Positions 62,501 through 64,000 of a stretch of DNA of 64,000 bases are shown piece by piece. The stretch comes from Asaia bogorensis (GTDB taxonomy: Bacteria; Pseudomonadota; Alphaproteobacteria; Reyranellales; Reyranellaceae). The translations under genes and the position numbers were made by a program. The notes under the pieces were generated by a model. That model saw nothing but the letters and a program-made list of their open reading frames with translations. It did no database searches and was not told where the DNA came from. The stretch lies in contig CAMDCE010000022.1 of the NCBI GenBank assembly GCA_945889625.1, positions 1 through 64,000 of the forward strand. The letters are read 5' to 3'. Numbering within the stretch: the stretch's first letter is position 1; every line of letters starts with the position of its first letter.

Positions 62501-62801
62501 AACGGCCAACATCGCCACCCGGACCAACCTGGTGGCCTCGACCACCGACACGACAATCAACTTCATCATCGCCGAGGATCCCTCGGCGCCCTACCTGATC
62601 ACCACGGCGCGCGGCCCGACGTCCTCGCCGTCGCTCAGCGTGGTGCGCGGCACGGCCAAGGATCCGCCGGGCATGGTCAATACCTTGACCAACGCCATCC
62701 CCGGACTGCCCGGGGGCGGGGCTGGTGGCGGCACTACCACGCCGCAGCCGTCGCGCTCGCCGATCCCCAATATTCCCATTCCGAACATCTTCGGCCGCTG
62801 A
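59538..62801 (+). CDS. AsmA family protein
   Basis: A 1087-residue protein with an N-terminal membrane anchor (LLIGVGGVVGLVIVAALVAP) and a very long periplasmic part of AsmA/YhjG type: PFLIDVNSYKPMILAEVKKATGR and ISLSVLPTPNVSISGVKFANV at the start, repeated beta-rich segments, Ala/Pro linkers (residues about 345-380), and the AsmA-like C-terminal domain (GKLYGGTLDLSG-type sequence near 815). AsmA-like proteins are thought to bridge inner and outer membranes and carry phospholipids. GGGGAGGG lies before the ATG. The nitroreductase gene follows nine bases after the stop. Confidence 0.9.
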   Translation: MSPTTRKRLLIGVGGVVGLVIVAALVAPFLIDVNSYKPMILAEVKKATGRDLVIDGPISLSVLPTPNVSISGVKFANVAGAKNPQMVEIKSVSVKPSVLALLGGNIEVSEVTLVAPKIVLEINAEGKPNWEFTPSVAEAKPAAAKPSSPKPLSLGRLTLEDGTLIFSDSKAGLSMVAEKANFSASVGSLDGPYSLAGGATLNGAPLKLDLSVGAKGASGYATALALEAGGGKLGFKGSLSELGPKARVGGVATVAADSLTTFVGTLVSLSGQPAPPLPPLLAGKFTFDGGIDVSQTAFSAKDFKMALGSDSGSGSLSVTLKPALAVDGKLVVPKLDLDKWLTALSQPAAPQPAASQSAAAPAASSAAGKPAAPASAPAPGGSLLTSVTAKVALEVGEVIYNKAAIRNVALELDAKGGAVAVPKLTATLPGDMVLQAKSTMSGDPAKPTVAGEFSLVGPKLRDTLKWLAVDVSAMPANKLNQLSVKGRLASAGGNVQVNDAVFELDDIKGTGGVVVTFGVPLSVVTRLEFDTLDLDPFLAKPAGGQKPAAASASATQAAVAGPSIGLKAKVAKLIYNKETIGGVEVDVAMQGNSLKLNDIKVANLAGARLAVRGTVTNYVTTNPNSDITFNFEAPDMGRVIKAVGGTAPAEFGAVKASGGVAGTVEALTFRQLNVSAQGQSAQVNGTLTMPGAAKGPPSSVGYKGSLTANGQTIEGTVDAKNLANKPSITADLRTSLLDLDKLRGAAAPAPAPARGRPAAAVGASPIDTSAMKSFDASLKLVAGTLIASPMRIGNADLAVTLKDGVLTLQHFKGALYGGTLDLSGVINGSQPALSIDLKGNANGISLSEVLRSTSGSNQFGSTFKVTIDGRLNANAITIKGAGATSDQIKSSMAGGANLSGHIFVGADKALTMIGGAAAGAAGGLIDNTLGSVLGAVGQRGGVGVGNILNAMALVLNRFINHNSPISGHIDIAGGVLSDKSLIVQGNRATANIATRTNLVASTTDTTINFIIAEDPSAPYLITTARGPTSSPSLSVVRGTAKDPPGMVNTLTNAIPGLPGGGAGGGTTTPQPSRSPIPNIPIPNIFGR

Positions 62802-62810
62802 GGAGATCCC

Positions 62811-63641
62811 TTGCTCGATCGATTGCAAAAGGCGCTCAAGGCGCGATTCGGTTCTGCGCCCGCGCTCAAGGAGACGCCGCAGGGCGTCGATGTCCTGGCC
62901 GCCATGGCCGACCGCCGCGTCGTCCGGCGCTACCTCGATAGACCGGTCGATCCGGCTCTGGTCGAGACGCTCTGCGCCGTGGCGCTGTCGGCGCCGTCCA
63001 AGTCGGACCTGCAGCAGGCCGACATCGTGATCGTGTCCGACAAGGGCCAGCGCCAAAAGCTCGAGGCGCTGCTGCCCGACAATCCCTGGGTCCAGGCCGC
63101 GCCTGTGTTCCTGGTGTTCTGCGCCAACAACCGCCGCCACCGCCTGCTGTTCCAGTGGCGCGGCCGGCCGTTCGTCAACGACTACCTCGATCCATTCTTC
63201 AATGCCTCGGTCGACGCCGGCATCGTGCTCGCTACCTTCGTGACCGCGGCCGGCCAGGCGGGCCTGGGGAGCTGCCCGATCAGCGCCATTCGCAACCACG
63301 CCGCCCAGGTCTCCGACATTCTCAGGCTTCCCGACCATGTGTTTCCGGTGGCGGCGCTGGGGGTCGGCTGGCCGTCCTTCGAGGGCGTCATGAGCCCGCG
63401 GCTGGGCCTCGACGTCACGATCCACCAGGATCGCTACGACGAAACAGGCCTCAGGGACAGGATCGGCGCCTACGACAAGCGGCGCGAGGCGGTGCAGCCC
63501 TACAAGACCCAGCGCTACACCGATAAATTCGGCCAGAGCGACGTCTATGGCTGGTCGGAAGACAAGGCGCGGCAATATTCGGTGCCGGAGAGGGCCGATT
63601 TCGGCGCATTCGTGCGCGCCAAGGGATTCAAACTCGACTGA
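62811..63641 (+). CDS. nitroreductase family protein
   Basis: A 276-residue FMN enzyme: MADRRVVRRYLDRPVDPALV near residue 33, ALSAPSKSDLQQADIVIVSD with the Ser-Pro-Ser-type FMN contact, and SVDAGIVLATFVTAAGQAGLGSCPISAIR near 140-165. It reduces nitro or quinone-type substrates with NAD(P)H. The start is TTG 62811 after GAGGAGA. The C-terminal extension (YTDKFGQSDVYGWSEDK) is longer than in short forms. It is probably cotranscribed with the AsmA gene. Confidence 0.9.
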   Translation: MLDRLQKALKARFGSAPALKETPQGVDVLAAMADRRVVRRYLDRPVDPALVETLCAVALSAPSKSDLQQADIVIVSDKGQRQKLEALLPDNPWVQAAPVFLVFCANNRRHRLLFQWRGRPFVNDYLDPFFNASVDAGIVLATFVTAAGQAGLGSCPISAIRNHAAQVSDILRLPDHVFPVAALGVGWPSFEGVMSPRLGLDVTIHQDRYDETGLRDRIGAYDKRREAVQPYKTQRYTDKFGQSDVYGWSEDKARQYSVPERADFGAFVRAKGFKLD

Positions 63642-63643
63642 TA

Positions 63644-63862
63644 TTAGTTTCGGCGGGCGCGTTTGCGCAGGCTGTCCAGCACGTGGAGGCGAAGCGCGCT
63701 CGAAAGATTCCCGGGTGCCGTGCGGGCGTGGTCGACCTCGGCCACCAGGGCGTTGAGCGACAGGCCGCGCGCCTCGGCGATTGCCGATAATTCCGTCCAG
63801 AAGGCGTCTTCCAGCGAGATGCTGGTGTGGTGGCCGCCGATCGTGATCGAGCGTTTGCGCAT
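63644..63862 (-). CDS. small ribbon-helix-helix domain protein (RHH_4 type)
   Basis: A 72-residue protein. The pattern KRSITIGGHHTSISLEDAFW, then AIAEARGLSLNALVAEVDHAR and NLSSALRLHVLDSLR is the compact RHH_4 (PF13467) fold common next to fumarase genes in alphaproteobacteria. DNA binding is inferred from the fold; targets are unknown. ATG 63862 lies before the first strand; an upstream frame extends to 63898. It converges with the nitroreductase gene, two bases apart. Confidence 0.88.
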   Translation of the reverse strand: MRKRSITIGGHHTSISLEDAFWTELSAIAEARGLSLNALVAEVDHARTAPGNLSSALRLHVLDSLRKRARRN

Positions 63863-63960
63863 TCTTTGGACTGTGACAGCGGCAAGACGCCTCCTCAACC
63901 CGCCTTGCCGTCACCACATAGCGTGCGTATAAGCGCGCCCAATCAACTTCCGGACGACAA

Positions 63961-64000
63961 ATGGACATCCGCAACGTCGCGATCATCGCGCACGTCGACC
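63961..64000 (+). CDS. typA: translational GTPase TypA/BipA, N-terminus only
   Basis: The window ends 40 bases into this gene. The readable start is MDIRNVAIIAHVD, the G1-preceding strand typical of TypA/BipA (and, less well, LepA or EF-G). The Walker A HGKTT would follow beyond the edge. BipA helps ribosome assembly and stress growth. The assignment rests on 13 residues. Confidence 0.6.
   Translation, partial: MDIRNVAIIAHVD

Noticed and set aside
61899-63986. 695-codon minus-strand frame
   Set aside because: Antisense to the AsmA and nitroreductase genes, with shadow-like composition.

Overview
The window looks like a chromosomal segment of a high-GC alphaproteobacterium. Supporting signs are strong G/C bias at third codon positions, DUF1127, DUF3297 and DUF4169 proteins, a small ribbon-helix-helix protein, and many solute-binding proteins and acyl-CoA enzymes. 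I cannot place it at genus level. Gene density is high: about 63 coding genes, one clear pseudogene, and no rRNA, tRNA, CRISPR array, phage or intact insertion sequence that I could recognise.

Layout. (1) 0.4-7.3 kb: a D-2-hydroxyacid dehydrogenase and a complete oligopeptide-type ABC importer split over both strands. (2) 7.5-14.2 kb: a glycan region with a PhyH-type oxygenase, a GT4 and a GT2 glycosyltransferase, and a 1005-residue fusion of glycosyltransferase, NodS-like methyltransferase and NodB-like deacetylase. (3) 14.3-20.9 kb: luciferase-like oxidoreductase, LolA, GNAT, acyl-CoA synthetase, EamA exporter, YkvA-like protein, SDR and a small exported protein. (4) 21-28.5 kb: a chromate and redox locus, with chrB-chrA diverging from a six-gene operon headed by a fused superoxide dismutase-rhodanese (ChrC plus ChrE in one chain), then a ChrB C-terminal-domain protein, a MATE exporter, a beta-propeller, an ornithine cyclodeaminase homologue and a DUF1127 protein. 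(5) 28.6-36.9 kb: TAXI-type and family-5 solute-binding proteins, pterin dehydratase, a NicC-like flavin monooxygenase and a second Opp/Dpp ATPase-permease operon without its own binding protein. (6) 37-41.5 kb: a zincin-like metallopeptidase, an exported superoxide dismutase, a uracil-DNA glycosylase, a decayed TctC-type pseudogene, and an amidohydrolase downstream of a radical SAM/SPASM enzyme with a repeated Cys-Pro-Asp-Glu tail. (7) 41.7-47.7 kb: acyl-CoA dehydrogenase with two class III CoA-transferases, an AidB-like dehydrogenase and a sirtuin. (8) 47.8-52.2 kb: a low-molecular-weight phosphatase, a dimethylformamidase-like large subunit divergent from a phosphotriesterase homologue, and a 2H phosphoesterase. 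(9) 52.2-64 kb: tesA/ybbA/ybbP-type cluster, a STAS-like frame running into a Bax inhibitor-1 gene, nhaA, an HxlR regulator, DUF4169, AsmA, a nitroreductase, a ribbon-helix-helix protein and the first bases of a TypA/BipA-type GTPase.

Three families of interspersed palindromic repeats punctuate the intergenic spaces. One occurs only between convergent genes and one shows a compensatory stem difference between copies. Seven genes lack a Shine-Dalgarno sequence and instead carry a TATAAT-like box 7-10 nt before the start codon, which suggests leaderless mRNAs.

The strongest candidates for new biology are the radical SAM protein with the 17-residue tail repeats, the three-domain Nod-like fusion and the chromate/redox operon.
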